A DNA stretch of 61,050 bases from Actinotignum sanguinis (GTDB lineage Bacteria > Actinomycetota > Actinomycetes > Actinomycetales > Actinomycetaceae), in contig NZ_QDIE01000010.1 in the NCBI RefSeq assembly GCF_003957255.1, forward strand, positions 1 to 61,050. The letters are read 5' to 3'. The translations under genes and the position numbers were made by a program. Positions 19,461 to 30,373 of the stretch are shown here, piece after piece; the stretch's first letter is position 1; every line of letters starts with the position of its first letter. Below the pieces are notes generated by a model, which saw nothing but the letters and a program-made list of their open reading frames with translations, had not been told where the DNA came from and did not search any database.

Positions 19461-19936
19461 GCGTCCTCCTGTGGTTGAGCCTGGTCAGCTTCCGGGTGTG
19501 GGCCCGGAGGCGTGGAATGCCGGCGGCGCAGCACGGCGCCGAGCAGCGGGAATGCCCCGGCGAGCGGAGCGAGAACAAGCCAGAGATTCGCGGCCACCCC
19601 GTGAAAAGCCACGATATCCCCGTAGCCGGGAGCGGCGAAAGCCCAGAAGGTGAGGGCCACTTCACCCAGCCAGAATCCAGCCCAGCACCACGATCCTAAC
19701 CAATCGCGGGCGAAAGATGCGCCACTGGCAACGAGCAGCGTGGCGAGGAGCGGACCGACCCAGACGATGTCGGTGGCCAAGCCGGGAATCCCCGCGAGCC
19801 CCGCGTGGGTGACCGCGGCCAGTGCCCCGGCGAAGGCGCCGAGCAACAGGCCGGCGGCGAGCTTGGTGCAGCTCCGCAGCGCGGCTCCCAGCACGGCTGA
19901 GCGCGCGCTCGGGCGCGGGACGCGGTTCCTCCTCAT
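19436..19936 (-). CDS. Four-helix membrane protein, DUF6113-like
   Basis: 166 aa with about four hydrophobic segments (KLAAGLLLGAFAGALAAV, IVWVGPLLATLLVASGA, WCWAGFWLGEVALTFWAFA, NLWLVLAPLAGAFPLLGAVL). The N-terminus is basic and the last 30 residues are charged and Pro/Gln-rich. I do not recognise a reaction. Location between typA and a VanW gene and the length resemble the DUF6113 membrane proteins found in this context in other actinobacteria, which is a tentative family call. It overlaps the VanW start by 25 bp. Confidence 0.65.
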   Translation of the reverse strand: MRRNRVPRPSARSAVLGAALRSCTKLAAGLLLGAFAGALAAVTHAGLAGIPGLATDIVWVGPLLATLLVASGASFARDWLGSWCWAGFWLGEVALTFWAFAAPGYGDIVAFHGVAANLWLVLAPLAGAFPLLGAVLRRRHSTPPGPHPEADQAQPQEDACDLSTRR

Positions 19937-20021
19937 CTCACTCCTTGTCTGCGCGGGCGTGCCACGGAGCAGTGCAGGCCGGGTAGTGGCCGTACAAGGC
20001 GCTCACCGCGGCACGCGTAGG

Positions 20022-21944
<1,923 letters not shown>

Positions 21945-22109
21945 AACCTACTTCCCTGCCGACCCGCGCCGGCGTTGTGATATGAGGGATGCGCAAGCGC
22001 AAACCCCTGGCAATGTTACTCGCCTGGCCCGCACCGTATGTGCCACCATGTCAAGAATCACCACCGCCGTTCACAGGTGGCCGCATTCGCGGCCCGAACG
22101 TGGGAAAAT

Positions 22110-22694
22110 ATGCGTATGTCTGCACGTTATCGTCTTCGCGGCGCCTCGGCCGCCCCCGCCGCCGGGCTGTGCGGCGCTATCGGAATCATTGCTCTGGTCA
22201 TGCAGGTGTGGCAGGGCGGGTGGGGCTATCTGCCGCCCGCGGCTGTGTTTGCCGCCGGCATGTGCCTGGCCGGGTACGCGCTCTTCTATTTACCCAGCGT
22301 GGACGTGGATGGTTCCGGGGTGACGATACGCAATACCTTCCGCGATCTGCGGGTTCCGTTCCCGCGTTTGCGTGCGGTGGAATCCGGGTACGGTCTTGTT
22401 ATCACGACGACGGACGGCGCGGCCATCCACGCCCGCGCCTTCGGTACCGTCGGCCGGCCTACCCCGGATACCCGCCGGGCAATCCCGGCCCACGACTCCG
22501 GTGATCATACGGTCACCACCGCAACGCTGCCGGTGCGGAAGTTCATTGAGTCGGTGGCGTCCCGTTATGCTCCCACCGGCGCCCCCAGCGAGCATCCTCG
22601 GGTGGAACGGCACTGGGCCTGGGATCGGCTCGCTTTCGCGGTGGCCGGGGTACTCGGGGTGCTCGGCGGTATTGCCTGGTCGGTGGCGCTGTGA
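22110..22694 (+). CDS. Membrane protein with bacterial PH-like domain (first of pair)
   Basis: 194 aa from the ATG at 22110, with a purine-rich GGGAAA site just upstream. Two adjacent membrane helices (about residues 13-55) are followed by a beta-rich stretch VDVDGSGVTIRNTFRDLRVPFPRLRAVESGYGLVITT, which matches the bacterial PH (bPH2, PF10756) pattern seen in actinobacterial integral membrane proteins, and a last helix at the C-terminus. The function is unknown. The next gene overlaps its stop by 4 bp (GTGA) and has the same design, so the pair is translationally coupled. Confidence 0.75.
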   Translation: MRMSARYRLRGASAAPAAGLCGAIGIIALVMQVWQGGWGYLPPAAVFAAGMCLAGYALFYLPSVDVDGSGVTIRNTFRDLRVPFPRLRAVESGYGLVITTTDGAAIHARAFGTVGRPTPDTRRAIPAHDSGDHTVTTATLPVRKFIESVASRYAPTGAPSEHPRVERHWAWDRLAFAVAGVLGVLGGIAWSVAL

Positions 22695-23386
22695 GCGCGG
22701 GTGAACCCGGCAACGCAGCTCACCATAGCGGCAGCGGCAAAGCCGCGCGGAAAGCCGGCGAAGTAATCCTGCGGTCGCGCGGCCACATCGTCAAGGGCGG
22801 GTTCCTCATTGCCCTCGGATTCGCGCCTCTTATCCTTATCGGAGCCGGGGTTGCCATGCCTTTCTCCGCCCTCACCGCGTGCTTTATTGCCGCCGGGATA
22901 ACCGGAGCGGCGTGGTCGTTCTTTTTCCTCCCCGAGCTGCGTTATAACGCGGAGGGTCTGACCATTATCAACCCGTTGCGTACCATCTGGCTGCCCTGGG
23001 GCGCGGTCGCGCGCTTCACCACCCGCTTTTATCTCACGACCCATGCGCGGAGCGGCCACCACTGGGATGCGGCAGCTTTCCCGGCCGGTGGAGCGCTGGC
23101 GGCCGGGCGCCGTCTCCTTCCCGCGCGTCACCCGGCCGCAGCCCGCCACGTTGATCTTCCCGCACGTCCCGGGCGCGGCACCGCTATCCGGTGGGTGACG
23201 CTCGCCCGGGCTGCCGAACAATTACGGGCAGCGCAGGAAAATGCAGCGTCAGGTCCAGGGAGCACACCACGCAGCACAGTAGGTAGCACAAACCGCCCGG
23301 TCCGATCCGTGGATCTGGGCCGAGCGGTTCTGTGCGCGGCGTGGGTGGCCTGCCTAGCCGCCGCCTGCGGCCTGGCTTTCACCTAA
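22691..23386 (+). CDS. Membrane protein with bacterial PH-like domain (second of pair)
   Basis: 231 aa, starting with the GTG that overlaps the previous TGA. It has a helix pair (GGFLIALGFAPLILIGAGVAM and ALTACFIAAGITGAAWSFFF in separate segments), then ELRYNAEGLTIINPLRTIWLPWGAVARF, the PH-like beta strands, a long Ala/Arg-rich cytoplasmic part, and a final helix. It looks like an ancient duplicate of its neighbour. The function is unknown. It is convergent with the ABC ATPase gene across 19 bp. Confidence 0.7.
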   Translation: MSAGEPGNAAHHSGSGKAARKAGEVILRSRGHIVKGGFLIALGFAPLILIGAGVAMPFSALTACFIAAGITGAAWSFFFLPELRYNAEGLTIINPLRTIWLPWGAVARFTTRFYLTTHARSGHHWDAAAFPAGGALAAGRRLLPARHPAAARHVDLPARPGRGTAIRWVTLARAAEQLRAAQENAASGPGSTPRSTVGSTNRPVRSVDLGRAVLCAAWVACLAAACGLAFT

Positions 23387-23405
23387 GCGCCGGAGTAGCT
23401 CTCGC

Positions 23406-25223
23406 CTAGTTGGCGGCGTCGTCCTCACTCAAACGCAAACGCGACACTTCCCGGCCCTGCTTACGCAGCAGCGCGTGGCGTTCTTCGCGGCGGCGGCGCT
23501 GCTCAATCGGTTCGGGAACCGGAGCGGCCGCCAGGAGCCGCTGCGTGTAGGCTTCTTGCGGGTTGTGGAGGACGTCCTCGCGCTGGCCCGCTTCTACAAC
23601 CTTGCCGTTTTGCAGCACTACCACGCGATGCGAGAGCATATCGACCACCGCAAGATCGTGCGAAATGAAGAGGCAAGCGAAGCCCATGTCATCCTGCAGT
23701 TCGGAGAGCATGGTCAGGACCTGGGCCTGAACGGAAACGTCCAGCGCGGAGGTCGGTTCGTCCGCGATGAGGAGCTTGGGGCGCAGGGCCAGAGCGCGAG
23801 CGATGCACACGCGCTGGCGCTGACCGCCGGAAAGCTCATGCGGGTAGCGGTTGAAGGAGGAACGCGGCAGCCGCACCGCATCCAGCAGATCGTACACACG
23901 CTGGCGACGTTCCGCCTTGGTGCCGACCTTGTGAACGTCGAGCGGTTCCATAATGCAATCGCCCACCGGGAACCGCGGGTCGAGGGACGCGGCCGGATCC
24001 TGGAAGACCACGCCCACGTGCTGGCGCAGTTCCTGGGCGTGCTTACGGGAAGCTCCCACCAGATCTTCACCGAAGATCTTTACCTCACCGGCCGCGGCCG
24101 GGATAAGCCCGAGTACGCACTTGCCGATCGTGGATTTACCCGAACCGGATTCACCCACGAGCCCGACAATTTCACGTTCCGCAACATCCAGGGACACATG
24201 GTCCACGGCGCGGAAGGGTTCCTTACCCGGAATCTCGTATTCGATAACGAGATCTTTGGCTTCCAGCACCTTTTTATCAAGGTCGATGGATGCTTCCTTT
24301 TCCAGGGAGAAACCGAATTGTTCGCGGCCCTGGCCCAGGTGCGGCACCGCTTCCAATAGGCGGCGCGTATAGGGATGCTTGGGGTGATTGAGAACCTGGA
24401 CGACGTCGCCCGATTCCACAATCTCACCCTTGAACATCACGTGCACCCGGTCAGCCATATCCGCGATCACACCCATGGAGTGGGTGATGAGGAGAATACC
24501 GGTATTGAGCTGGTCCTTGAGGGAGCGCAGCAGGTCGAGGATATCCGCCTGGACGGTAACATCCAGGGCGGTGGTCGGTTCGTCCGCAATAATGACGGAG
24601 GGGTTGGCGATAAGCGCAATCGCGATAACCACGCGCTGGCGCTGCCCGCCGGAAAGCTGGTGCGGGTACTGGTTCATGCGCTCTTCGGCATCGGGCAGCC
24701 CGACGGCCTTGAGCATGGCGACCGCGCGATTGCGGGCATCTTCCCCGAAGGCAAGCCCGTGGGTTTCCAGACCTTCCGTCATCTGGCGGCCGATGGTGAG
24801 CACCGGGTTGAGCGCGGTCATAGGCTCCTGGAATACCATGCCCACTTCCGCACCGCGCAGCGCGCGCATGCCCCGCGAGGTCATTCCGCGTACTTCACGG
24901 CCGGCTACCTGCACGCTTCCGCTAATAACAGCATTGGAAGGCAGCAGGCCGAGGGCTGTGGTGGAGGTCACCGATTTACCGGAACCGGACTCGCCAACAA
25001 GACCCACCACTTCGCCCGGGCGCACATCAATACTCACGCCTCGCACGGCGTGAACCGCACCGAATTCGGTGGCGAACTTGACGTCCAATTCCCCGAAGCC
25101 GAGCACCGGCTTATCGGTTTTCGGATGGGGTGTGACGACGGGCTGGTCAGCCTTCAGCGTGGCCGTGGCCGCTGTCGCGGCGGCTTTATCCTGCGTTGTT
25201 GCAGCGCGTTTTCCGAGACGCAT
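23406..25223 (-). CDS. Oligopeptide/dipeptide ABC transporter, fused double ATP-binding subunit (DppD-DppF)
   Basis: 605 aa with two complete ATPase domains. The first (about 40-300) has GESGSGKSVTS, LSGGQRQRV and IIADEPTTALDVT; the second (about 325-585) has GESGSGKSTIGK, LSGGQRQRV and LIADEPTSALDVS. Each keeps the Q-loop and switch His (LLITHSMG, LFISHDLA). The oligopeptide-type C-terminal segment HPYTRRLLEAVPHLG is present in the first half. Fusion of the two subunits is common in actinobacteria. It powers import through the two permeases encoded just upstream; its ATG abuts the permease stop with no gap. Confidence 0.95.
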   Translation of the reverse strand: MRLGKRAATTQDKAAATAATATLKADQPVVTPHPKTDKPVLGFGELDVKFATEFGAVHAVRGVSIDVRPGEVVGLVGESGSGKSVTSTTALGLLPSNAVISGSVQVAGREVRGMTSRGMRALRGAEVGMVFQEPMTALNPVLTIGRQMTEGLETHGLAFGEDARNRAVAMLKAVGLPDAEERMNQYPHQLSGGQRQRVVIAIALIANPSVIIADEPTTALDVTVQADILDLLRSLKDQLNTGILLITHSMGVIADMADRVHVMFKGEIVESGDVVQVLNHPKHPYTRRLLEAVPHLGQGREQFGFSLEKEASIDLDKKVLEAKDLVIEYEIPGKEPFRAVDHVSLDVAEREIVGLVGESGSGKSTIGKCVLGLIPAAAGEVKIFGEDLVGASRKHAQELRQHVGVVFQDPAASLDPRFPVGDCIMEPLDVHKVGTKAERRQRVYDLLDAVRLPRSSFNRYPHELSGGQRQRVCIARALALRPKLLIADEPTSALDVSVQAQVLTMLSELQDDMGFACLFISHDLAVVDMLSHRVVVLQNGKVVEAGQREDVLHNPQEAYTQRLLAAAPVPEPIEQRRRREERHALLRKQGREVSRLRLSEDDAAN

Positions 25224-26375
25224 TTATTCGCCCTTCCTTTCGGTGGCGTCGGATGCGGGAGCGGCGTGCTCGCCACCCGTCGCGGTGGTGGCCGCAGTGG
25301 TCACCGGCATGAGATCAGCTTCGACGTCGTTCTCAATATGTCCTTCGGCGAGGGCCTTCATCTTGCGGCGCGATACCGCCGAACGCTGGCGCGGATCGAA
25401 GGCATCACGCAGGCCGTCACCGATGAAGTTAATGGAGAGCGCGATGATGAGGATCAGGCCGGCCGGGGCGAAGAAGAGCCAGGGGCGCGTCGAGAACGTG
25501 GTCTGGTAGGTAGAAATAAGCAAACCGAGCGAGGTGGCCGGCGGGCGCACCCCGAAGCCGAGGAAGGACAGCGACGTCTCTAGCAGAATCGCCGACGAAA
25601 TCGACAGGGTTGCCGAAACGATAATCGTGCCCAAGCAGTTCGGGAGGATGTGACGGAAAATGATACGCCACGGGGAAGCTCCCAGCGCGCGAGCCGAGGC
25701 TACGAATTCGCGTTCGCGCAAGGAGAGCACTTCGCCGCGCACCAGGCGGGCCAGGCCCGTCCAGGAGAGCACGCCCAGCATCACCGCGAGGAACAAGATA
25801 CCTTGGCTTCCCACCATCTTGCCGATAACCGCCGCGAGAATAAGGAGCGGGATCACGATGAAGAGGTCGGTGATGCGCATGAGGATCGCTTCGGTCCAAC
25901 CGCGGAAGTACCCCGCGGCCGCGCCGATAATCGTGCCGATAATGGTGGACACCAGCCCGACAACGAAGGCGATAATAATTGAAATCTGGGTGCCCTTCAT
26001 GGTCAGGGCAAAGTAGTCCTTACCGATATTGTCCTGCCCGAAGGGGTGTTCGCCCAGCGAGGTCCAGGTCATCGTCGGTTTGCCGTTATTAACGACATCC
26101 AGAACATCCATGTAATTGTGGCGCCACAGACCGGAGAAATGCCACTGCAGGCCGAAGAAGCTCATATTCCAGCCAATGGACAGGAAAGCCACCAGCGTCA
26201 CAAGGATAAGAACGACGGCGGAAACCATCGCGGGCTTATGCCGCAGGAAACGGCGCAGCACCAGGCGCCCCTGCGAATAGGAGGGGCTGGAGGAAGCGAG
26301 CTGAGCGTCGTCGACCTCAACAACGTGTTCCGGGTCGAGCGACGCGACGGTTGTTTTCGAGCGATTCTCACTCAT
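25224..26375 (-). CDS. Oligopeptide/dipeptide ABC transporter permease (DppC/OppC type)
   Basis: 383 aa. After a 40-residue cytoplasmic tail comes helix 1 (AMVSAVVLILVTLVAFLSIG) and an external loop with EHPFGQDNIGKDYFA, the OppC-type hallmark. Five more helices follow, with the EAA motif RALGASPWRIIFRHILPN that docks on the ATPase. FLGFGVRPPATSLG is also typical. A 70-residue charged C-terminal tail (Ala/Thr/Glu-rich) is longer than usual. ATG at 26375 with a GAGGAGA site. Second permease of the operon, 51 bp after the first. Confidence 0.94.
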   Translation of the reverse strand: MSENRSKTTVASLDPEHVVEVDDAQLASSSPSYSQGRLVLRRFLRHKPAMVSAVVLILVTLVAFLSIGWNMSFFGLQWHFSGLWRHNYMDVLDVVNNGKPTMTWTSLGEHPFGQDNIGKDYFALTMKGTQISIIIAFVVGLVSTIIGTIIGAAAGYFRGWTEAILMRITDLFIVIPLLILAAVIGKMVGSQGILFLAVMLGVLSWTGLARLVRGEVLSLREREFVASARALGASPWRIIFRHILPNCLGTIIVSATLSISSAILLETSLSFLGFGVRPPATSLGLLISTYQTTFSTRPWLFFAPAGLILIIALSINFIGDGLRDAFDPRQRSAVSRRKMKALAEGHIENDVEADLMPVTTAATTATGGEHAAPASDATERKGE

Positions 26376-26426
26376 CGGATTCTCCTCGGGCTTGGTGACG
26401 ATTCATGGGGGTAGTCAGGCTCATGG

Positions 26427-27953
26427 TTACCGCCTAATCCGAGGATCGACGTAGGCGTACATGATGTCCGCGACCATATTCATGAGAACCGCGGCTCCGC
26501 CGGTGACCAGGAAGAAAGCCATAACCGGGGCCGGATCGACCTGGGCAAGCCCGGTTCGGAAGAGTTCACCCATGCCCTTCCAGCCGAAGACCGTTTCGGT
26601 AATAACCGCGCCACCGATCAGGCCGGCAAAATCGAAAGCGATAATGGTCAGCAGCGGCAGCATGGCATTACGGAAAGCGTGCCGGGTAATAACCGTGTGC
26701 TCGGGAAGTCCCTTGGCCCGCGCGGTGCGGATGTAATCCTGACCGAGCACTTCCAGCATGGACGAACGCGTATAGCGCGTATAGGACGCAATGGACATGA
26801 GCGTCAACGAGATCGTCGGCAGCAAGAGGTGAGTGAAGGAGTCCAAGAAGCTGAGCCAGAAGACGTGGCTACCCTGGAAATTCGGAGTCATCGAACCGAT
26901 GGTGGAAATCGGGCGGTTCTGGGTGAGCGGCAGGTAGGTCGACCAGTAGCGGGCCGCGAAATCGAAAATAATCGCGATCCACACCGAGAAAACGGCCCAG
27001 ATCGACGCCCAGGTCACCGAGCGGCGCGCGTAGCCACCGAAGAAGTAGGACACGCCCACGGAAACGGCGACTCCGAGAGCCAGAATCAAGAAGAGGAAGC
27101 CCCAGGTCGGCTCCCAGAGCATATTCGAGCAGGCCGCCACGATGACGAACATGATCGCGGCGTTGGCGCCCACCACGGCAAAGCCGCGCTTATTGGAGAA
27201 ACCGAGGAAGAGACCGGTGAAGAGCACCGTGCCGGCCAGGCCCATGAGAGCTTCGATCCACAGCCCGCCGGTGGGTTCGAGGAAGGCGCGGGTGACGGAA
27301 ATGTATTCCATAACGCCGAAAGCAACAGCGAAGCTAATGCCCGCGGCCATCGCGCGCCGCTTCGGGCCGCCGGCCACGAGGGCCTGCACAAAGAGCGCGA
27401 AAATGCCGGCAAATATCACGATAGTAACCAGTGAAATTGTTGGATCTGCCAGCCAGTCATTAAAGCGAATAGCGCCGTATTCCTTCAGAAGCACCGCGAA
27501 AACGAAGGCGGGTAGTGAGTAGAAGGTGAAGGCGAGGAAGGTCACGACGTAATCGAAACCGGTGTAGCGGCGGATAGCACTCATCACGCCGAAGAAGATT
27601 CCGAAGAAGATCGCGAGGAAGGTGGCCGCCAGCACGAGGCGCAAGGTGGCGGAAGCGGCCTGACCGAGCATGTCATTAACAGACTGTCCGGAACGATTGA
27701 CGCCCAGGTCGCACTGGCCGATGAAGCATTTTGCCGCTCCGGTCAGCCAGGTCCAATAGCGCTCGTACCAGGGCAGGTCGAGGCCCATGAAGGAGGAGCG
27801 CTGCTGCATGAGGTTTTCGCGATTCGGGTTATTGGATTCGCGAAGGTCCTCGAGGGGGTCGCCCGAATTGATCGTAAGAACAAAAATAAGGAGCGACGCG
27901 GCCCAGAGGATAAGTACTGAGATGCCAATTCGTTTGGCGATGAATTTATACAC
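26427..27953 (-). CDS. Oligopeptide/dipeptide ABC transporter permease (DppB/OppB type), enlarged
   Basis: 508 aa, against about 310-340 for most DppB proteins. It starts GTG and MYKFIAKRIGISVLILWAAS is the usual first helix, followed by SGDPLEDL. The C-terminal third is a normal permease core with EAA motif YIRTARAKGLPEHTVITRH, ETVFGWKGMGELF and a DPRIRR end. Between about residues 165 and 330 there is an extra block of four or five hydrophobic segments (for example GLWIEALMGLAGTVLFTG, WGFLFLILALGVAVSVG) not found in classical DppB. Similar long versions occur in some actinobacteria. The strong hairpin between it and the binding-protein gene may lower its expression relative to that gene. 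Confidence 0.92.
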   Translation of the reverse strand: MYKFIAKRIGISVLILWAASLLIFVLTINSGDPLEDLRESNNPNRENLMQQRSSFMGLDLPWYERYWTWLTGAAKCFIGQCDLGVNRSGQSVNDMLGQAASATLRLVLAATFLAIFFGIFFGVMSAIRRYTGFDYVVTFLAFTFYSLPAFVFAVLLKEYGAIRFNDWLADPTISLVTIVIFAGIFALFVQALVAGGPKRRAMAAGISFAVAFGVMEYISVTRAFLEPTGGLWIEALMGLAGTVLFTGLFLGFSNKRGFAVVGANAAIMFVIVAACSNMLWEPTWGFLFLILALGVAVSVGVSYFFGGYARRSVTWASIWAVFSVWIAIIFDFAARYWSTYLPLTQNRPISTIGSMTPNFQGSHVFWLSFLDSFTHLLLPTISLTLMSIASYTRYTRSSMLEVLGQDYIRTARAKGLPEHTVITRHAFRNAMLPLLTIIAFDFAGLIGGAVITETVFGWKGMGELFRTGLAQVDPAPVMAFFLVTGGAAVLMNMVADIMYAYVDPRIRR

Positions 27954-28092
27954 CGCGAGACTTCTTTCCGTTCTGTGTGCCGATGGGCGCCGGTTCGGAC
28001 AATTTTACTCGGTGACTATAGTACATAAGCATTTCCAGACGAAATGGGACGTGGGATGTGACACAGGAAGGGTGAACGAGACTGCACGCCGG

Positions 28093-28116
28093 GAGGGGCC
28101 GCGCTCGCGGCCCCTC
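28093..28116. other. Strong hairpin between the binding-protein and permease genes
   Basis: A perfect 11-bp inverted repeat (28093-28103 with 28106-28116) that extends outward with two bulges. It lies just after the stop of the solute-binding protein and before the dppB-like start in the leftward operon. No T-run follows on that strand. Such elements usually stabilise the upstream mRNA or cause partial termination, giving excess binding protein; that role here is inferred. Confidence 0.7.
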
Positions 28117-28161
28117 CGGTGCAGCTAGAAAATAACTATTACTTCCTATGCATAAGGCTAA

Positions 28162-29946
28162 TTACTCAGCCTTGGCGGGTGCGGAGCCCCAGCTCCACTT
28201 TTCGGCATTCCAGGCGATGCCGGACTGGGTGACGTTGCGCTCAACGTTCTCCATACCGGTGGTGTACGCCGCGATGCCCGGGTGGGTGAAGAGCGGAATA
28301 CCGAAGAGGTCATTCCACAGTTCCTTCTCAATCACCTTCTTGGCTTCCTTCTGGACCTTCGGATCCAGGCTGGAGGAAACCTTGTCCCATTCGGTGTCAA
28401 CAGTGGCGTTGGCGTAACCGGTTTGGTTCTGGCCACCGTTGGACTTGTAGATATTCGCGCCGGAAACGATCTGGCCGGAGCCGGACCAGGCGAAGAGCAC
28501 CATATCGAAGTCGCCGCTCTCATAGCCGCCACCCGGAGCCATGAAGCCCTGGGCCCCGACGTCCTGGACGGTGATGCCGGCCTGGGCGCAGGAGGAGGTC
28601 ACGAGGGCAACCTCATCGGAACGGCGCTGGTTGGGCTGGTTGTAACCAATGCGGACCACCGGGTTGGCGATACCGGATTCAGCAACCTTGGCCTTGGCCT
28701 TTTCGATATCCACGGTGTCGTATTCGCCGTTGTAGGAGGCGGACACAACTTCCTTGTACTCGGGGTTATCCGGGAAGTATTCGCGGGAGTTGAGAACTTC
28801 AGCCTTGTCGTTGAGCGGCTTGATAAGCGAATCAACGATCTGCTGACGCGGGATGCAGTAGGCCATGGCCTGGCGCAGCGCGAGGCCGCCCTTGTCATTG
28901 GCGAAGATGGAGCCCGGCTTGAAGTTGAAGTCGAAGTGCTCCCAAATCATGGTGTTACCTTCGAGGACGGTCACGCCCTGGGTGCCGTTGAGGGCATCAA
29001 GGGTGTCCTTGGTGGCCTGCGGTTCGATAACGTTGACGTTCTGGTTGGCGAGGGCCTGCACCTGGCCTTCCGGCGGAATGAAGCGGATCACCAGTTCATC
29101 GAGGCCGGGCTTCTCACCCCACCAATCCGGGTTGGGAACCATGGTGATGTACTGACCGGCTTCCCAGCCACCTTCCTTGAGGGTGTAGGGACCGAAGGAC
29201 GGCGCATCTTCCGCGGCGGGCAACTGGCCCGGGGTGGGAGAATTCCAGTTATTCCAGAATTCAGCGGCCTTCTTAGCGGTCTCGAAGTCCTTGTTCTTCA
29301 GGGCCTCGAAGAGTTCCTTCTTGGAGATGCCAATCTTGTTGGCTACCACGTGCGAGGGAAGCGGACCGGAAACAACCAGCTGCCAGTCCGGATTCGGCTC
29401 GCTGTAGGTGATGGTGAAGGAACGGTCACCCGGGTTGCACTGGGGGCCTTCCGGAACGCCGTCCGCGTAGGTATCCGGGCTGGACACGTGATTGAACAGC
29501 GGTTCATCGGAGCCGGCAGCGGCCTGGCCGTCCATAATCCACTTCGGGTTCTGGGTAACCCAGTCCATGTAGGCGTCTTCACAGGTGATGAGTTCGCCGC
29601 CCTGGTACTTGGCCTCATCGTTGAAGGTGTACTTCACGGTGAGGGGGTTCTCAGAAACCATTTCATAGTCACCGAGCGGGGTGCCGTGCTTCCACTCGCC
29701 ATTGGCGGAGTAGTAGCCGAAACCGGGCATCATACGGTCAACAACAAGGGAGTTGGCCGAGCTGTAGGTAGTGGGCGTCAAGCCGTTGTAGCCCAGGAAT
29801 TCATCGGCACCGACGGTGACCGAAGCGGTCCGGTTGACATTTCCTTCGACCTGGGTGGGGCCACCCTTGCCGTTGGAGGAACAACCAGTCATGACCAGAG
29901 CAAGCGCGGCTGCTCCGGCCACCAAGGGATAAGCGGTCTTCTTCAC
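28162..29946 (-). CDS. Oligopeptide ABC transporter substrate-binding lipoprotein (SBP family 5)
   Basis: 594 aa. GTG start with a perfect GAGGAGG site 7 nt away. The signal peptide ends in the lipobox VMTGC, so Cys22 is lipidated and the protein is anchored outside the membrane. The rest is a family 5 extracellular binding protein (DppA/OppA): GLTPTTYSSANSL, a long lobe, YTLKEGGWEAGQY, LRQAMAYCIPRQQIV and a C-terminal GYANATVDTEWDKV. It captures peptides and hands them to the permeases. First gene of a four-gene operon reading leftward. The peptide range cannot be told from sequence. Confidence 0.95.
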   Translation of the reverse strand: MKKTAYPLVAGAAALALVMTGCSSNGKGGPTQVEGNVNRTASVTVGADEFLGYNGLTPTTYSSANSLVVDRMMPGFGYYSANGEWKHGTPLGDYEMVSENPLTVKYTFNDEAKYQGGELITCEDAYMDWVTQNPKWIMDGQAAAGSDEPLFNHVSSPDTYADGVPEGPQCNPGDRSFTITYSEPNPDWQLVVSGPLPSHVVANKIGISKKELFEALKNKDFETAKKAAEFWNNWNSPTPGQLPAAEDAPSFGPYTLKEGGWEAGQYITMVPNPDWWGEKPGLDELVIRFIPPEGQVQALANQNVNVIEPQATKDTLDALNGTQGVTVLEGNTMIWEHFDFNFKPGSIFANDKGGLALRQAMAYCIPRQQIVDSLIKPLNDKAEVLNSREYFPDNPEYKEVVSASYNGEYDTVDIEKAKAKVAESGIANPVVRIGYNQPNQRRSDEVALVTSSCAQAGITVQDVGAQGFMAPGGGYESGDFDMVLFAWSGSGQIVSGANIYKSNGGQNQTGYANATVDTEWDKVSSSLDPKVQKEAKKVIEKELWNDLFGIPLFTHPGIAAYTTGMENVERNVTQSGIAWNAEKWSWGSAPAKAE

Positions 29947-30373
29947 GAAGGAACCTCCTCATTGACTGTTTCCGTACCGCGGGGGCAGTCCCCCGGTGCG
30001 GAGTGATCATGTTCGCGCCGTGAGCGCGTGGAATATGCAAAAGCGGTGCCGGATTCTTGAGAATCCGGTGCGTTGACGATCTCCACAGGATGGAACACGC
30101 ATTGACATCCTGTGCGGATAGCCAGCGCCACCGCTCTAACCATGAAAAAAGCCTACACGAGTCTTGACGATTTCTTTACGTTTAGGCTCAGGCTTTTTTG
30201 ATGTGCAAATGTTCACGCTCGCAAGAATGGGGAAAATCCGCGGCACAGAGCCGTTTTTCGACGTTGTGAGCGACTGAAGACTTTCAGGAAAGAGTCACGT
30301 CTCACGCCGTGCATATCTCATATGCTGAGATAGTTTTTCTCAAAATCATTCCAGCGATGAGATGCGCACTGTT
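29947..30373. promoter_or_regulatory. 427-bp leader/intergenic region upstream of the peptide-transport operon, with several inverted repeats
   Basis: No protein gene is convincing here. From left to right it holds: a 9-bp inverted repeat with a 2-nt spacer (30049-30068); an 8-bp inverted repeat with a 15-nt spacer (30084-30091 with 30107-30114); a 10-bp A/T-ended repeat (30145-30154 with 30190-30199) that is terminator-like in either direction; a GTGAG...CTCAC dyad at about 30265-30305; and a rightward terminator-like hairpin at 30314-30338. A 66-codon leftward frame (30143 to 29943) overlaps the binding-protein start, but has no ribosome site and I do not annotate it as a gene. The first two repeats would lie in the 5' leader of the operon and could be operators or an attenuator. 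Confidence 0.55.
30314..30338 (+). terminator. Rightward intrinsic terminator-like hairpin without an obvious upstream gene
   Basis: A perfect 7-bp stem (30314-30320 with 30326-30332), loop TATGC, followed by GTTTTT. Both flanking genes read leftward, so no known rightward transcript ends here. Confidence 0.6.

Noticed and set aside
28282-30006. 574-codon rightward frame opposite the peptide-binding protein
   Set aside because: It is a shadow of the binding protein, which has a lipobox and ribosome site.
29943-30143. 66-codon leftward frame overlapping the binding-protein start, as a protein gene
   Set aside because: No ribosome site, overlaps the strong GAGGAGG of the real gene, and the region is dominated by inverted repeats. 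I keep it only as a possible leader frame.
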